Positions 46,704 through 60,804 are shown, counted from the first letter of the stretch. The stretch is 64,000 nucleotides of DNA from Carya illinoinensis (GCF_018687715.1 NC_056753.1:28025445-28089444), one strand, 5' to 3'. Notes: generated by a model not told the origin, from the letters alone. Program-made: numbers and translations.

Positions 46704-49700
46704 TAGAAGCTTGCATGTTATTGATTCATTAATTATACAGTAGACAATATATATATGTCAAATTAATGCATCAAATAATTAGTAATAGATCGAGTTCGCT
46801 TTCAGAGGCACTAATTACAAGAAATAATACATGATGTATCTCCGTACGACTCAAATTAGAATATGATCACTACTTTCCTTAATATTTAACTCACCCTCTA
46901 GTCCGACGACAGGTTTTTTTTCTCTGTTAAACAAATGCCAAAAATAATATACTTTTTGTAACGAAAACTAGTTTTTTCTTTTTTTATTTTTCGCCCAAAA
47001 AACATTTCTGTTATAGTGTGCTACATATCAAGGAATATATATGGCAAGAACGTCAATATTACAAGCAAAACGGATTTTTGTGATCATTATTTTGCAATTA
47101 AAAGGACTATTTCAATTCTGACGATAACGAGTTGTCATTTGGCATGTTGTCCAACAGCAAGGTGGTTGTAGAACAAATCTTGTCTAATATAATATAGAAA
47201 AATCATACTTATATATATATATCATCTGGACATAATTTATAAGCAGTTTGAACTCTTGCGTAATTACCTGCATGCAGGGCCATCCGACGTAACCATTAGG
47301 ACAGGAAGAAAATACAATAAAATTGATATATTTTCTAGGAGTTCATGCATGAAATTTTCAAGAGAAATTATATATGTTGATTAATTCCATGTGCTCGGTA
47401 GATGAAGATATTAATGCACGTTGAAAAACTGGGATAGCTAGCTAATTTGTTTAAGTGGTATTAAATTCTCATCAAATAGGCCGGCAATGGGCTCTAGCTA
47501 GCATATCACGTGACGATCTCGATAATGATGGTACTTAAATATTAGAGAGCACATGAGCGGATCTCTCCACTTATATTAATTGTTGCCACCGAATTAATCA
47601 TGATATGACTGCATGCTCGCAAGCTTATAAGGTTTTAAGCAAATCTTACCAATAATTTGATAAGGTGGGTCTATAATTAAGTCATGCTTGAGTCTCGATC
47701 TATACATTTCTACACCAAATTAACGATCGATTTCAATCATTAAATTAATAATGCGTTTAATTTCTCATTTTATCTAATCATAAGTATATATATATATAGT
47801 AAGTACTACTATTACGTACACAAACAACATTTTCCAACATTTTCATATATACTCATGATCTACTTATACTAGCCTGATGATCTTTGTTAATCCAGTGGTA
47901 CTCCATCTTTGGCATGTTGACGCTCGGGATATTAGTCCCCCTCGATGACACCATTGCGATGACCAAGCCTACATTGCACCCATGCATCATGTGTAGACAT
48001 TTGGGGATGATTAACGAACTTGGTTACATTTAATCTGTTCAATTTCCGTTAACTCCACCAAATCTCGATAGTTTATTAATGCGAGAAACCACAATCAAGC
48101 TAGTCATGGCACGAGCTGTTTGCCTTAACTTGGACCTTAACTCATCTTCGAAACCCTTATTAATGTTGTGCAAAACACCCACATACCAACCATAGCAAAC
48201 AAATTAAAGCAACGGTCAAGCAATCACAAGACACATAATTTATAAGATGGTTAGGCAACTTACCTATTATATCCACATGCAACCCAAAACTTAATTCATA
48301 AAAAAGTTTAATTGTAATAAATTATATGCTACAAAAATCATAATTTCTTATTAAAATAAATCTATTCTCGTTATAAATAACTCGATCATCACAAATATTC
48401 TGTCTTTGTAATCTCAATCATTTTAGACACTCATAATGTATCTTGATTTGTTGTATGTACGAAACGGGAACTACTTGATTCCTCCCACTGTAATCATTGT
48501 GTTTTATTAACATTATTATAATATCATTTGCCTAGCTATATATATATATATAGGAGAAAACAAGGACGTGCATTATTATTCAATAGCTGAAAAAAGTAGA
48601 CGCACGAAAGAACCGTCGGTAAAGCGACTCGGTCGGTACGAGTACAGTACCATGGCCATGTGAAGGCTGGACCAACATATATATAGACGGTATTCATTTA
48701 ACACCTGATCCATCCAACCACCCAATATTTATAACAAACAACCACCCAAAAAAAATAAAAAATAAATAAATTCCTTCATGCATCCAACTTGAGTACCCGA
48801 GGTCCGCAAAGATCAATATGTGTAGAGCTTTTTTTTTATATATATTTTTCAAATTATCATAATTAATTAGCATGACCATTCTGGTTCACAGCTTGGCTCT
48901 GTGCATGCATATTGGAGTTAGCTAGCTATATATTATAAATGTGAAAACACGGTCGGTCGTATATATCTATACGTACATATATAATTGATTAAATAAATCC
49001 TGTGAAACTCGATCGAATGAAAGTACTACACCTGCCATTATATCATTGGAGATCCACGTCGTTAAGGACGAGATAGACCCTTGTTTTCTGCACAACTTCA
49101 TAGCTATGTACTTAATAATTGATCCCAGAAAGAAAGAACAAAAAAGGAAACTTGTCAGCCTGTATATCATGTGAGCCTTAATTTACAGCATTTTTTTTTT
49201 TTTTGAATGGCAGAGTCATTGCATTAATGTAGCTTATAATTTATATTATTTTATTACCCAAAATAATTAATTATTTGTTACCATGAAATTAATCATGTCC
49301 ATATAGGACCAAACTCTTCGAAATACATCTTCTTTAGTTTGTATATAGTTATGAATATATAACAACATCAATTGGTCTCACGCAAATTAGAGTCATATAT
49401 AGCCTGGTTTTAATTTTAACTAATCGAGCAATTCTTATAACTAATTTTAAGATCTTCAAGATGTTGTATAAGCTCATGCATATATAAATATATATATATA
49501 TATATATATCTAGACGATCAGCTTTTAACACTTCAAAATGAAGATGCTAAAGAGTACTACGGAGTGCATAGGAATGTCGGTTCTAAAATAGACATTAAAT
49601 TGCCAAACTTTCTTAACTGCTTTATATTAATCATATGAATAACTTTTAGGCAAAGCTTGGGTGAAAATATGGTAAGAGTTAATCATAAAAATTGTAAAAC

Positions 49701-50104
49701 GTATGTATTATTGATGCAGTTTTTCGACATGGCTGAGCCCAATAATATAGTCGAATGGCCCTGATTGCGGCTTGGGCATTGTTAAGGTATTCGGATGCTC
49801 ATCTACGAAGTAAATAATAAATAAAATATTTAAATCTAAATTTAGAAAAAAAATACAATAATTTACGTGATTTGATATAAAATTCTACATCCACGTGTCG
49901 TTTGAGTGTAAAATTTATTATATTTAGTAATTTTACAATCTCTTGTAGCCTCCCAATAGAGAAAGTAGGGTTGAGAAGAGGTTGAAAAAGATGGTGTCTC
50001 TATAGAAATCTAGAAAGAGAGGATATGAAGAGTGTAGAGAAGTGTGTAGATCTGTAGAGATCCCCTCCTTTTATAAACGTATTCTTACTTTTTTAGACTT
50101 AGTT
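45660..50104. other. Gene-free region with simple repeats
   Basis: No gene is supported. Simple TA repeats occur at about 46207-46228, 46658-46699 and 49489-49510. A T run with LINE-tail appearance lies at about 49190-49204. Short palindromic GCTAGC/CATGCATG words are very frequent, as is common in this kind of plant DNA, and are given no meaning here. Confidence 0.5.
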
Positions 50105-50298
50105 CTGTTTGGTTGTTGAACCAAATTCAACTCATCTCAAAACCAATCATTGATGGGACTCATTATTTTTTCAACTTTTCATAAAAAGTTAAATTCATCT
50201 TAACTTAAAAAAGTTAAACTCATTTCAATATAACCCACAAAATACTAATATTCACAACTCAACTAAACTCAACCCATCTCAACATCCAAACGTAGTCT
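50105..50298. mobile_element. MITE family 1, second member
   Basis: Starts near CTGTTTGGTTGTTGAACCAAATTCAACTCATCTCA and ends ACTCAACCCATCTCAACATCCAAACG, so GTTTGG and CCAAAC mark the two ends. The interior is rich in AACTCAT-type motifs. Related to 41574-41938. Confidence 0.55.
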
Positions 50299-52095
50299 AG
50301 AGTAACACCAACGTCCCACTTGCTTTATATCATTTTCACTCTTTTATATCTCATTAAACCTATTTTAACTTCATCTCTATTCTTTACAATTGACTTCCTT
50401 TAAAAAAAAAAAAGTAAAATGTTACTCTTATTTTTTTATTTTGTCCTTAATTATATTGGCTGATATTTCACACTATAAATATATTTAACTTTCCAGATGA
50501 AAAGTGACGTACAATACAACATAACAATTAATAGGTAGAATGAGAAAATTAAGCTTGAAGAATAGCATTAAAAAGAAAAAAAAAAAAAAAAAAAAAAAAA
50601 CTAAATAACATAACAAAAACTACAACCCGGCACGATTGGTGTCCAAGAAAAAATAATAATAAATAAATAAAATAAAAAAACAAAGACGATGCGGCCTATT
50701 TCTTAAGACACATCAATCTGTCTAATGGACCAACTTCGTACTCTGTTTGAATTTTGGTAGTCACTGAGCCCAATACTTGTAAGGCCTAACAGTGTAAAAA
50801 ACTCTTCCATTTTTAGGTGCCCTTTATGCAAAACTTCAAAGTTAAGACAAATAAAAAAAAGAAAATTATATTTAAAAGTTGGTATGCAAGATATACTTTC
50901 TCTTTTATTGACTTGTTAAAAAAATTTAAAATTAAAATCTCTTACAAATCAAATTCTACGTGTCAGTAAAATGAAATTTGTGTTTTGCACTCCGATTTCG
51001 GACTCATAAACAAATGAAGTGAGTCATTCAATACATAAGAACCACTTCATATGAAGCTCGATCACTTCATATTTTTATATCTCTTGCTTGAAATATTTAA
51101 ATTCGGATAATAAGTTTGAGCAATTATGACCTAATTCATTGACTATCCCAAACAAATTGACAAGATCAATAGATACATATTTGATAATCTCAGAGATTTG
51201 CACATTTTTGTATTTTAAATGTAAAAAAATACATTTAAAATTAGAATAGTTTGATAAAAATGGTCGCTTTTTCACATTATTTTTTTCATTTGCTACCCAC
51301 CTACCTATGGTGTCAATGGGTCCCCCTTCTACACAAGAATCAATTATAGGGTCCAGAAATGTATATACATTTGCCTCGATCCTGTTCTGGATGGGGACTG
51401 CCGAACCATGATTTTCAATATTATATGCATTTTCCAGCCTGTGAGAAAGAACAGCATGAAGGGGACACGTGAGAACATCACTCCTTACGCGTAACAAGTC
51501 TCATATACCATAGACTCATACGCATTTCAAGCTGTCTAATAATGTCATACCAATTATATTTACACTAGTAGAATATATAAATGTTACATATTTTTTTTTT
51601 AAAAAAATAAATATAAGATCTACATAAAATAAATTAATTTTTTATTGATAAATTTCACTCTTTTTTAAAATCATTGGATAGCACTTGCGCAATTCATTAC
51701 TTTATATAGCATTACTCATAATATTAATAAAAAAAATGCTACAACTACAAACAGATCATACAAAAATAACTTTACAAATTAACATATTTTCATATGATTT
51801 GTTATATCTATTTTACAATAAAATTAAGTTTATAATTTAACATATAATATTAAAACATATCAGTTTGTAATTTTTTTTTTTTTTTTTTTTTTTTGTGATT
51901 AAAGCATTTCTACAAAATAAATCACAAAGAGCAATAAATACTTTAAGAGGAGGATCAGCCACCTTGATTAGGAAAGATAACCAACCAAAAATGTTAATTA
52001 TTTCGTTGGAATTGAGATTCTCTACATTATTTTTATCTAAATAATTTTTATAATTCAAGAATTGATAGATGCTGCTTGTGAACCCTAATACAGAA
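50299..52095. other. Gene-free region
   Basis: AT-rich; A run at about 50577-50600, T run at about 51871-51894. An open frame at 51075-51497 (minus, 140 codons) has no recognised domain and no clear promoter, and is not called as a gene. Confidence 0.45.
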
Positions 52096-52450
52096 GATTT
52101 GAAAGTTTGGAGAGTGAGATGAAATAAGAATTTTATAAATAATGATAAGATAGTTTATGAATAATAATGACATAGTTTGAATTGAGTATTTTTTAAGTTT
52201 TGGAAAAATAAAAAGAAAAAATTCAATAAATAATATTATAAAAGGAGAAAGAAAAAATTGAATAAATAATATTATAAAATTAAAATATTGTAAGAATATA
52301 ATTTTATAATATTATTTTTATATGTAGATTTGAATAAGTTAAAATTATTTTTTAATTTTTATTTAAAATTTTAAAAAAGTTGTAATAATTAATTTAAAAA
52401 TTTTGTATTTAAATTATATTTAAAAATAATATAAAATAAAATAAATGAAA
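52096..52450. mobile_element. MITE family 1 related element, degraded
   Basis: It starts AAGTTTGGAGAGTGAGATGAAATAAG and shares with 41574-41938 the order: GAGATGA block, TTTATGAATAATAAT, TTGGAAAAATAAA, TTGAATAAATAATATTATAAAA, and GTTGTAATAATTA. An internal piece of about 35 bases (AAAAAATTGAATAAATAATATTATAAAA-like) is duplicated in tandem. The right CCAAAC end is not preserved. Confidence 0.5.
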
Positions 52451-52789
52451 ATTCTGTATCTTATTGAGGATCCATACTTATCAAGATTTACCACATCAAC
52501 CAATTAATATTATTTTGACTTTTTAAAAGATATAATAAATTTGAAAATAAGTATTGGGTTGCATGTGAGAATTTAAAATAATATATATGTGTGTCATTCC
52601 ATAAAAATCATGACTCCAGTCTCCATCACTGCCTATATGTGTGTCATTCCATCATTGCATCATCCGAAAGACTTCCTTCACATGCCACCGAATTCAATGC
52701 TGACATCTTTTATTACGAAGGAATTTGCAAGAAAATCAATGCATGTGGATATTTTTTACTTTTTCTCTGTTTCCACGGACAGAGCATCG

Positions 52790-53030
52790 CAGCATGGGTA
52801 GGTTTAAACGTTAAGATAAGTAAATTTTATTTTAAATAAAAGTTAAAAGATTAAATAAAATATTATTTTTTAATATTATTATTATTTTAAAATTTTAAAA
52901 AAATAAATAATAATTTAAAAAAAATAAATTATTTATTATATTTTATATAAAAAATTTTAAAAAATTATAATTATAAAATAAGATAAATTAAAAATTTTGT
53001 ATATCATCTTAGCCGTCAAATCTACCTTAA
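52790..53030. mobile_element. MITE family 1-like AT-rich remnant
   Basis: Contains AAGTTAAAAGATTAAATAAAATATTATTTTTTAATATTATTATT and similar words, matching the AT-rich interior of the family 1 elements. Termini are not well preserved. Confidence 0.35.
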
Positions 53031-53679
53031 TAACCTAGAAATGAATCTCCCATGGATATCCCCCACCTATGAGTTCTCTATTGGGTTGTCCCATATGATT
53101 GGTTGTGAAATAAGTTAATAGTCAGCTTATAAATATGTGAGAAAATATCACCTCTTGAATTAATTTTTAATTTTGAGAGATATTCATAACCATCCAATAT
53201 TGATATATCTCACGTCTAATAGTGTATAAAAGAAACGAATTGTCACTACTACAGTCCAAAATCTAATATGTGAAAAAAATTGTTAAAATTATCTCGTATT
53301 AATTATATAATAATGAAGTGGTGATCAATTCACAAGTGTTAGACGAAGCTTCAACATTTTAGGAACACTTGTAGAGCTAAGCCTCCAGAACAACCAACAT
53401 TCTCTCCCTTTCTTGCTAATTCGACAGTCTTCTTCTTTTTAGGATGTGTACTCTGACATGTGCCATTAAGTATGGAGGAGGGAGGGAGGGAGGTAACTGA
53501 CCATGACCTGAGCCATGTGGTAAAGCTCAAATGTCAGATATGTGCCTTTTGACCGATGGGTATGGTGCAGCTTTTTATGGGTTATGACAAAATGTGATTT
53601 TTGCAAGTGGGGTCCACCGCTCCCTAGATATAACGTACATAACATCCCACCAATTAATTAGATTTGATCTCGTTATAAG

Positions 53680-53875
53680 TCAAATTATTTTATTTTATTT
53701 TATTTTATATAATTATTAAATTTTTAAAATTTTTTATATAAAATATAATAAATAATTTAATTTTTTTTAATTTTAAAATAAAAATAATATTATAATAATA
53801 TTTTATTTAATTTTTATCTCATCTCCTTTCATATTATCTTATCTTATTTATATAATTAAACGAAGCCTGATCTAC
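53680..53875. mobile_element. MITE family 1-like remnant, reverse orientation
   Basis: The right end ATCTCATCTCCTTTCATATTATCTTATC and the AT-rich interior (AATAATATTATAATAATATTTTATTTAA) resemble family 1 in reverse. The element ends near TAAACGAAGCCT. A degraded copy. Confidence 0.4.
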
Positions 53876-54879
53876 GTCTCTAGTGCCTACAATATCGTAT
53901 TGGATCGATCCAAGATTTGAGACTTCATGCATTTATATGCAAGAGTTCTTGCCGGAAACTGATCGAGATGGCCTTCAAATATTAGAGAAATACCATTCAA
54001 ACATCTAATGCTTTGTCAACATACTCTTCCCATTTACTGGGGTAAGTTCGTAGTTTGCAAAACTAGTCCAAGATTTTGTCGGGTGAGTGGTCGGAATTTC
54101 CATTAGCAGATTAAGAATTGGCTTGGGTAATTTGCAAATATATCTCATGTTAATCTTGCATTGAGTTATTAGATGCTCAAGATTGTGATACTCCATTTTA
54201 ACAAGTGATAAGGATACATGATATATAACATTTTACAGTTCTTGATAATGAAAAATTTTTACTCTTTATAATCTTCTACAAAGGTTCTAATCCTATTATT
54301 GATTAGTCTTTTTAAAATATAGGTCATGCGGCTTGAGTCTTCCATTAAGGCATTATAAACGGTATTAGAGTTTATCATGACGAAAAATATGGAACTTGAG
54401 TTGTGTTACTTATAACGGACTAACCTGACAAGAACATCAAAAATATAAAAGTAGAAATTACAATACGTACTTTATTCTAATAAGAATAGGTGGTGTATAA
54501 GATCTCACATTATATAAAAATATCAAGTTTTTGCTTTTTATAATATTTCAATGGGGTTTCAAATATATCATAGATTGTACTTTCAAAAGTGTAAATCATG
54601 TAACTTGCGGTGGCCATCAATTAAACCGTTAGAAAGATCCTAAAAAAGAAAGCTTTTGCATCGAGTTTTAAATTCCAAAAAGAGTTTTGGACACGTGAGC
54701 TAACTTAATTTTGAGCATGGGCATTGTCGAGGAAGCATGGCATGCAATTATCTCTGCATGGTTCTCCATGTTTAGTCTATATATATATACATATATATAT
54801 GTTCATTTGCAAGAAAGTGAAGAAGACTAATTAATGCCCCTTCTTAGACTTATGAAGGAAGTGTATGTTTTGGCCATGT

Positions 54880-55325
54880 TGAAATCAAAATTTTAAGTAC
54901 TATTTTGGTGACTATTTCGGTTAAGGTATTGAAATAAAATATTTCGATATCGATATTGTTTTGAGATAATCTATATGTTGATAAATTAATTATATTTATA
55001 TAAATTATATCTTAAAATAACATCAATGCAAGTTTTAAAAAGTTCAAACATATAAAAATCTTTGTATGTGAGAAGTTGAGTGAAAATTATGAAAAAACCA
55101 AAAAAATTTTACATCTATTACAAAAATACCACAACCACACCAATATTGACCGAAATGTATAGAAATTGTTGATACATCAAAAATCGGCCGGTATGGACCG
55201 GAACGCAATGACTAATATTTGACCTAATATGAAACACCTATCTCTTCCATATCGGTTACTATTTCAACATAATAAATTTTAGTTGTATCGGCCGATGCAA
55301 TACAATATTCAAAACATTGGCAGTT
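54880..55325. repeat. Dispersed repeat (TTTCGGT / CGGCCGGTATGGACCG type)
   Basis: Begins near AAAATTTTAAGTACTATTTTGGTGACTATTTCGG and includes GGCCGGTATGGACCGG (an imperfect palindrome) near 55184-55200 and a GTATCGGCCGATGC-type end near 55285. A fragment of the same repeat is at 15818-15905. No coding capacity. Class unknown. Confidence 0.5.
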
Positions 55326-58300
55326 GAAACAATAGTAAAGTCGCTCGATATTGCTGTTCTTCAATCTCTCACAATTAGCTCACCAAGTGATCAGCAAACT
55401 CACTTTGAAGAGAGGAGTTGCAAGTAACTCAATGATCAACGACTTGGGCTAGAGGAAATGCCGAGTCCAAAGTAAAAAAAATAATGATATTTATGCTGCT
55501 TTTTTTTTTTTTACAATCTGAAAATCTGTCCTGTATGTGAGTCAAAATCCACCCAACGTACATGTAACTGACGAAATAGATCGAAGTTGTACGCATTCAC
55601 CCAACATCAACATCCATAATTCATTTAATTATCTTTTTCTAAAGAAGGAAATTACTTTTGAAGTAATTCTAAATTAAACTCCTATTATATTGAAATAATT
55701 CTAAATTATTCTCTAAAATCAGCTTGTCGAATATTTGCTAGAATTAAAATGAAACCCAAAGCTTTTGCAAACAGCCTCAAATTGCAATTGTTCCGACCAA
55801 TGACACGAGCTATTTTTTAAATGGATCTCCTAAAAAAAACTTTAGACATTAATTACAGGATAAAAGTGCCATTTTTGTAAGAATGAAGGATAATTTTGAA
55901 AAAACGATATTGCATATTGTAGTATTGTACCTGTGTAGGTTGCACCTCAATGGCCCTCCGTCCAAAGGAAGAAGTGGACTAAGATTGTAACACGTGTCAG
56001 ATTCTGAGATAAAAGTCTTAGAAAAGACCGCGGATCATGATTTGTTGCGCCACCCATCGTCCCAGGATTCTCTTATTTTCTTATCCACACACGCACACAT
56101 CCAACACCTCTCAATCCAAATGACCATATTCCCCTCCATATGTTTTCATTTTCACAAACTTAACCATCCGCGGGGAAGAGAATCGGACCTTACCAAGATC
56201 ATCTTGGCCGAATGAGAAAGGATGATCAAAATTTATATAATATGTACTAAAAGAACTCTACATTGAGTCGGGCACATTTAAAATAATTTAGAATTTAGTT
56301 ATAATGCTTGGCAAAAAATAGAAGACTACTGTTAGTTCATCAAATATTAAAATATTAATTTTTCACTCCAAATAAAAATATTATTGATTCAGTAATTAAA
56401 AAATTTAGATAGAATTTTAAATGAGTTTAATCAAATATTTTTTTATTAGCATTCAATGGCATTTGAAAATATGATTTTTTTAATATTGATTTAATTAGAA
56501 TATAATTATTATTATTATTTACTTGGTAGAATTATAAAATGTGATAAAAATAAATTAAATAAAAAGTTATTAAATTAATAATATTTTATTATTATATAGA
56601 AAGTAAATAAATAATCCAATGTATTGATTAAATTTAATTGGAATGGATAAATGTAAAAAGTGTGATATTAACTAAATTTTGAATATGCATTTGACCAAAC
56701 TAAGGAGGATACTCTTACAACTAATCTACCAGTGTACCATATACCAGATTTGGTGTTAACACACCGATAACTTGAAAATATACATACATGTGAAAAATAT
56801 TTTAACTATAATAAAATTTAATAAAATAAATATTACATATAAAATTAAGTCAATTTAAAATTTTATTTTTATAAAATATTTCTGTTGCTTATAGGGCGGC
56901 CTCTTTCATTTCCAGACGTTGGGTTTACAATTAGGCGGGTGAAATAGGTAGCATGTCGGGGAAGGATGAGAAGCTGGTAAAAGAAAAACCAGGTGTATAG
57001 AATAGAGAAATAGATAGTTTATTTGCGAAAATATATGTATAATTATTGGAGAATTGATTCTACTTCTTATCTTTTTAGGGATACTTTATAATATTTTATG
57101 AGAAAATATATTTATAACTGTGAATTATGCAGCCGTCGCGTCATCTTTTTGAAAAAAATAAATAAAACATGACTCACTTAGAAAAAATAATTTTTTAATA
57201 GTAGACTCCACTCATATTTAGAGTGATTATGTGGCGTTTAAGCACTTTATAATTGTGTGTAGAATTACTCATATTTTATTACTTATTTTCTCTTTTAATT
57301 TTTTGTAAGAGTTTATTTTTGAGATTTTAGTGTAACCTCCATGATCCTTTTTATATACGATATTTTTCCACCATAATTGAAAGTTATAAATAAAATTAGA
57401 GTACCGTATTCTTCTTATAAAAAAAATATCTAAAAGGAAAAATATTATTTATAGTTGTAATTTTTATTTAGATAATAATACGTACTAACGTGTTAGTTGT
57501 TGATATATTAAAAATTAAAAATTAAAAAAAAAAAAACTGATAAAATGTATCTTGCACATAAAATTATAAATATATATGTCAATACTCATATTTGAACATA
57601 TTGGAAGGAGTAACTGCTCATGGCCATTACGAAGGAATCTTTTATGAAAGAGATACATCAGTTGCATTTATATGTAAAAGGTTAAGATTGAAGATATAAG
57701 TACTCATGATGGTCATAGACTTTTAAAAGTTTCTTCTAACATGATCAATAGATTCTCTTTTATTTTTGAGACACTATAAAATATCATTACAACTTTTTTT
57801 AAACATCTAGAAATATAAAAAATTAAAATAGATAATCAATGTGCCCTAATATTGGAGATTTATAAATAAGAATATTTTTAAGAAATTAACACTCGTTGAA
57901 ATGCTTTACGAGTGTCAAAGTAGGAATCGATATGATTTCAAATAATTCAAATGAATAGTTTTCTTTTAAATATATCATTTTCCAATGACCAGAAAAAGAT
58001 AAGAAATATCAGATAGCCAGGGTCATGTCTTTCTTCTTTCTGAACTTGTTCTATCATTCAAAAGGCATGAGTTTTCTGTATATTCATGTAATTATCTGAA
58101 AGGCTACAAATTACATAATTTATATTGATTTAGTTCGGCATTTTTTCTCCCATATTAATTCCGGTCCTTGCAAGTGAAAGCTTATTCGGGATCTCGAGTG
58201 CATGCATGGTGCTAGGGTTCACCTTATTATACCCTTATTCTTTCATTGAATTAGGCTAATGGTTTTTATATACGTACACACATATTTGGGTTTTTGTCAA

Positions 58301-59470
58301 ACAAATTATCATTTATTCTTTAGTTTATTCTTTAGAGAGGATGGAGTCCTCGTCGGTTATTCTCATTTAAGAAAAAATTCAAAGGTTGTTCAAGAATGTC
58401 TCCCGTTATAATAGAATAAGATAAACAAAATAATGGTATGGTATATAAAATTTTTACTTTTTTTAAAATGATTATTATTTACTCCATATTCTTATTCTAT
58501 TTTAGTTTGATGAGGTACTGTAATTATTCACCAATCTTTTAATTTTTTTAAAACAAATAAACGATGATCGATCTAAGGACGATAAAAGTAGTACATTTTA
58601 TATAATATGAAGAAAGTGTGACATGAGTGTTGTATGTAGTAGCATTAATCTTTGTATAATATCTTAAAAAATAACCAATAATTCTTGAGAAAATGCCTTG
58701 CTACCGATCTATACATATATACACATATAAGTAATTAGCATTTTCACTTGGATGGGGTTTGAAGGACTTCCGGTTCGAAATCTAGTATTTTAATAAGGAA
58801 TATTCAACAATTTAATACGTTGAGTTTAAAGAATTTAAAGTAGTATTACATGTATTTACAAATTTACGTATAACATTATATTAAAAGATTCATATTAACA
58901 CTCTTTTTATAAAAAAAATTTTAATTCAAAATTTTATAATTTTAACATATCAATAATTGACAGGTCAATCTGTATTGTTATCTGATCGTCATGTATTGTC
59001 ATACGAGTAAAAGTTATAATTATAAATATCATTTGTCACGAATTTTACCCATCCAACTTAAGATTAACATTATTCATCCTCGAGTGCTCCCATTGAATTC
59101 AATCCACCATAAAAAGGAGTTAATTTTCCTCCCAGTTGAGCTTCAAAGGTCTACTGGGAAAAAAGAATATCAAATATTTTTTAAATAATTGACAAATCTT
59201 ATTAAAACATAAGTAATTGATAGAAGATTAATGTTGCATACAGATGTTAAGTGTACAAATGCTATATAATTATTTTAAAAAAGAATATGATCTATTATTA
59301 AAAAAGTTATTATTTTTATATAAATTTCCTAATTATTTACTTTTTTAAAAATAATTACGCAACATTTATATACTTACTACTATAACTATCAATCCTCTTT
59401 ATAAAATTAGAAAAGCAAAACTTTAGGGCCATAGGCATTTGGTTTTAAAATAGAATAAAGATTTAAAAAA
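55326..59470. other. Gene-free AT-rich region
   Basis: No gene is supported. Several AT-rich stretches resemble degraded MITEs (for instance 57040-57290, where TATTTATAACTGTGAATTATGCAG and CACTTTATAATTGTGTGTAGAATTACTCAT face each other, and 59230-59395, where GTTGCATACAGATGTTAAGTG and ATTACGCAACATTTATATAC face each other), but boundaries are unclear. Open frames over 60 codons have no recognisable domain. Confidence 0.45.
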
Positions 59471-59640
59471 TGAAAAATCTAATTATAAGTATAATTACGC
59501 ACTAATATATATACCAATCTAATGTGATTTGTCAAAAAGTAGATTTTATTAAAAACAGTGTGAATTTAAATTTTGAATATAAAAAAATTAATATTGGTAC
59601 GATAATTAGTACGCGATTTTGTTTATATGTAGTAAAATTT
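59471..59640 (-). mobile_element. MITE family 2, third member
   Basis: The reverse complement of this stretch resembles the elements at 12539-12706 and 38989-39168: CGTACTAAT, ACCAATATTAAT, ACTTTTTGACAAATCACATTAGATTGG and a T-rich end. No empty site is available, so its ends are approximate. Confidence 0.6.
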
Positions 59641-59754
59641 TAAAAAAAGAAAAATCAAATCTAAGAATTAAAAATAGTAAAACAAAATGGCTAGGGTTGG
59701 CCGTGGCTGGACCTATGGTTGCCTATGCTGTTGCTAAATCCAGGCGGGGCGGGT

Positions 59755-59832
59755 CGTCCATCCCAAGTACTGTTTAGGTTGCGTAACCAAGTACTGCCTA
59801 GGTTGTCCATCCCAGGTACCGTTTGGATCGTG
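59755..59832 (+). repeat. GC-rich imperfect tandem repeat, three units
   Basis: Three units of about 24-25 bases run in tandem: CCATCCCAAGTACTGTTTAGG, GTAACCAAGTACTGCCTAGG and CCATCCCAGGTACCGTTTGG, each followed by a TTG or ATCG link. The stretch 59690-59900 is markedly richer in G and C than its AT-rich surroundings. No reading frame or known element recognised. Confidence 0.6.
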
Positions 59833-59965
59833 CATGTCAGGGGTAGGTTGTGCTGCCCGAGGCAATGTTGAGCTTTGCCAGGGTTGACTGCCGATTTCTT
59901 TTTTACCCATTTTAAAATTAGATAATGTACCTGTATATATATTTTTTATTACTATTTTACTTTTT

Positions 59966-60365
59966 TTATTCTTTTTAAATTTAGACTAAAATATCGACAT
60001 TCTTACTTAATTTAACTGAAAAAAATTCAATCAATGTAATTATATAATTTAATTAAAAATAAACTTGATTTAAAAAAAATTAAATTACATGATTACATTA
60101 ATTGATTGATTTTTTTTTAAATTATGTAATAAGGTCATATTTTGAAATTTTTAATCTAGATTTAAATAGTAAAATTAATAAAAAAAATCTAGATTTACTT
60201 TTTTTTTCTTTTTAAATTTAGACTAAAATATCAACAATCTTACTTAATTTAACTGAAAAAAATTCAATCAATTAATGTAATTATATAATTTATTGATTGA
60301 TTTTTTTTTTAAATTATGTAATAAGGTCATATTTTGAAATTTTTAATCTAGATTTAAAAAGCAAA
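59966..60365 (+). repeat. Direct duplication of about 160 bp
   Basis: The segment from CTTTTTAAATTTAGACTAAAATATC to AGGTCATATTTTGAAATTTTTAATCTAG occurs twice, at about 59966-60168 and 60209-60355. The first copy has an additional internal AT-rich piece of about 50 bases. Copies are nearly identical, so the duplication is recent. Non-coding. Confidence 0.75.
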
Positions 60366-60804
60366 ATAGCAAAATAGTAATTTCATACGTTAAATAGTTA
60401 ATGGAAAGACTAATAACAACTAACAGCTAGGACACATTAGTTGACGTGATTAACCAAAATTAAGAACAATATATATTTAAGAGAAATGCTTGTTTGTCTC
60501 TTGCATTTGACCATTACTATATTTTTTAATTTTTCTTAAAAGTGAATGCAGCATTTATTTTAAAAAAATTAATTTTTTAATAATAGATTCTATTATTTTT
60601 AAAACGATTATATAATATTTATATACTCTATAACTGTAAGAAACTTTACTATTCTTTAAAATAACTAATCATCAAATAATTATAGAATACAACACATGAT
60701 ACTGTTATTATATTGCATGATAGATATAATTTAAAATGTTAGTTTTTTCTTAAGAAGAAAATATTAGTTTTTTTGTAAATGAATTTAAAATTAGACTATT
60801 TAAG

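Noticed and set aside
51075..51497. A 140-codon minus-strand open frame
   Set aside because: No recognised domain, AT-rich second half, no clear promoter or splice context. It might be a decayed fragment, but a gene call is not supported.
52585..52656. Possible small gene with repeated TATGTGTGTCATTCCAT
   Set aside because: A 17-base direct repeat explains the similar peptides in two frames; no domain or conservation.
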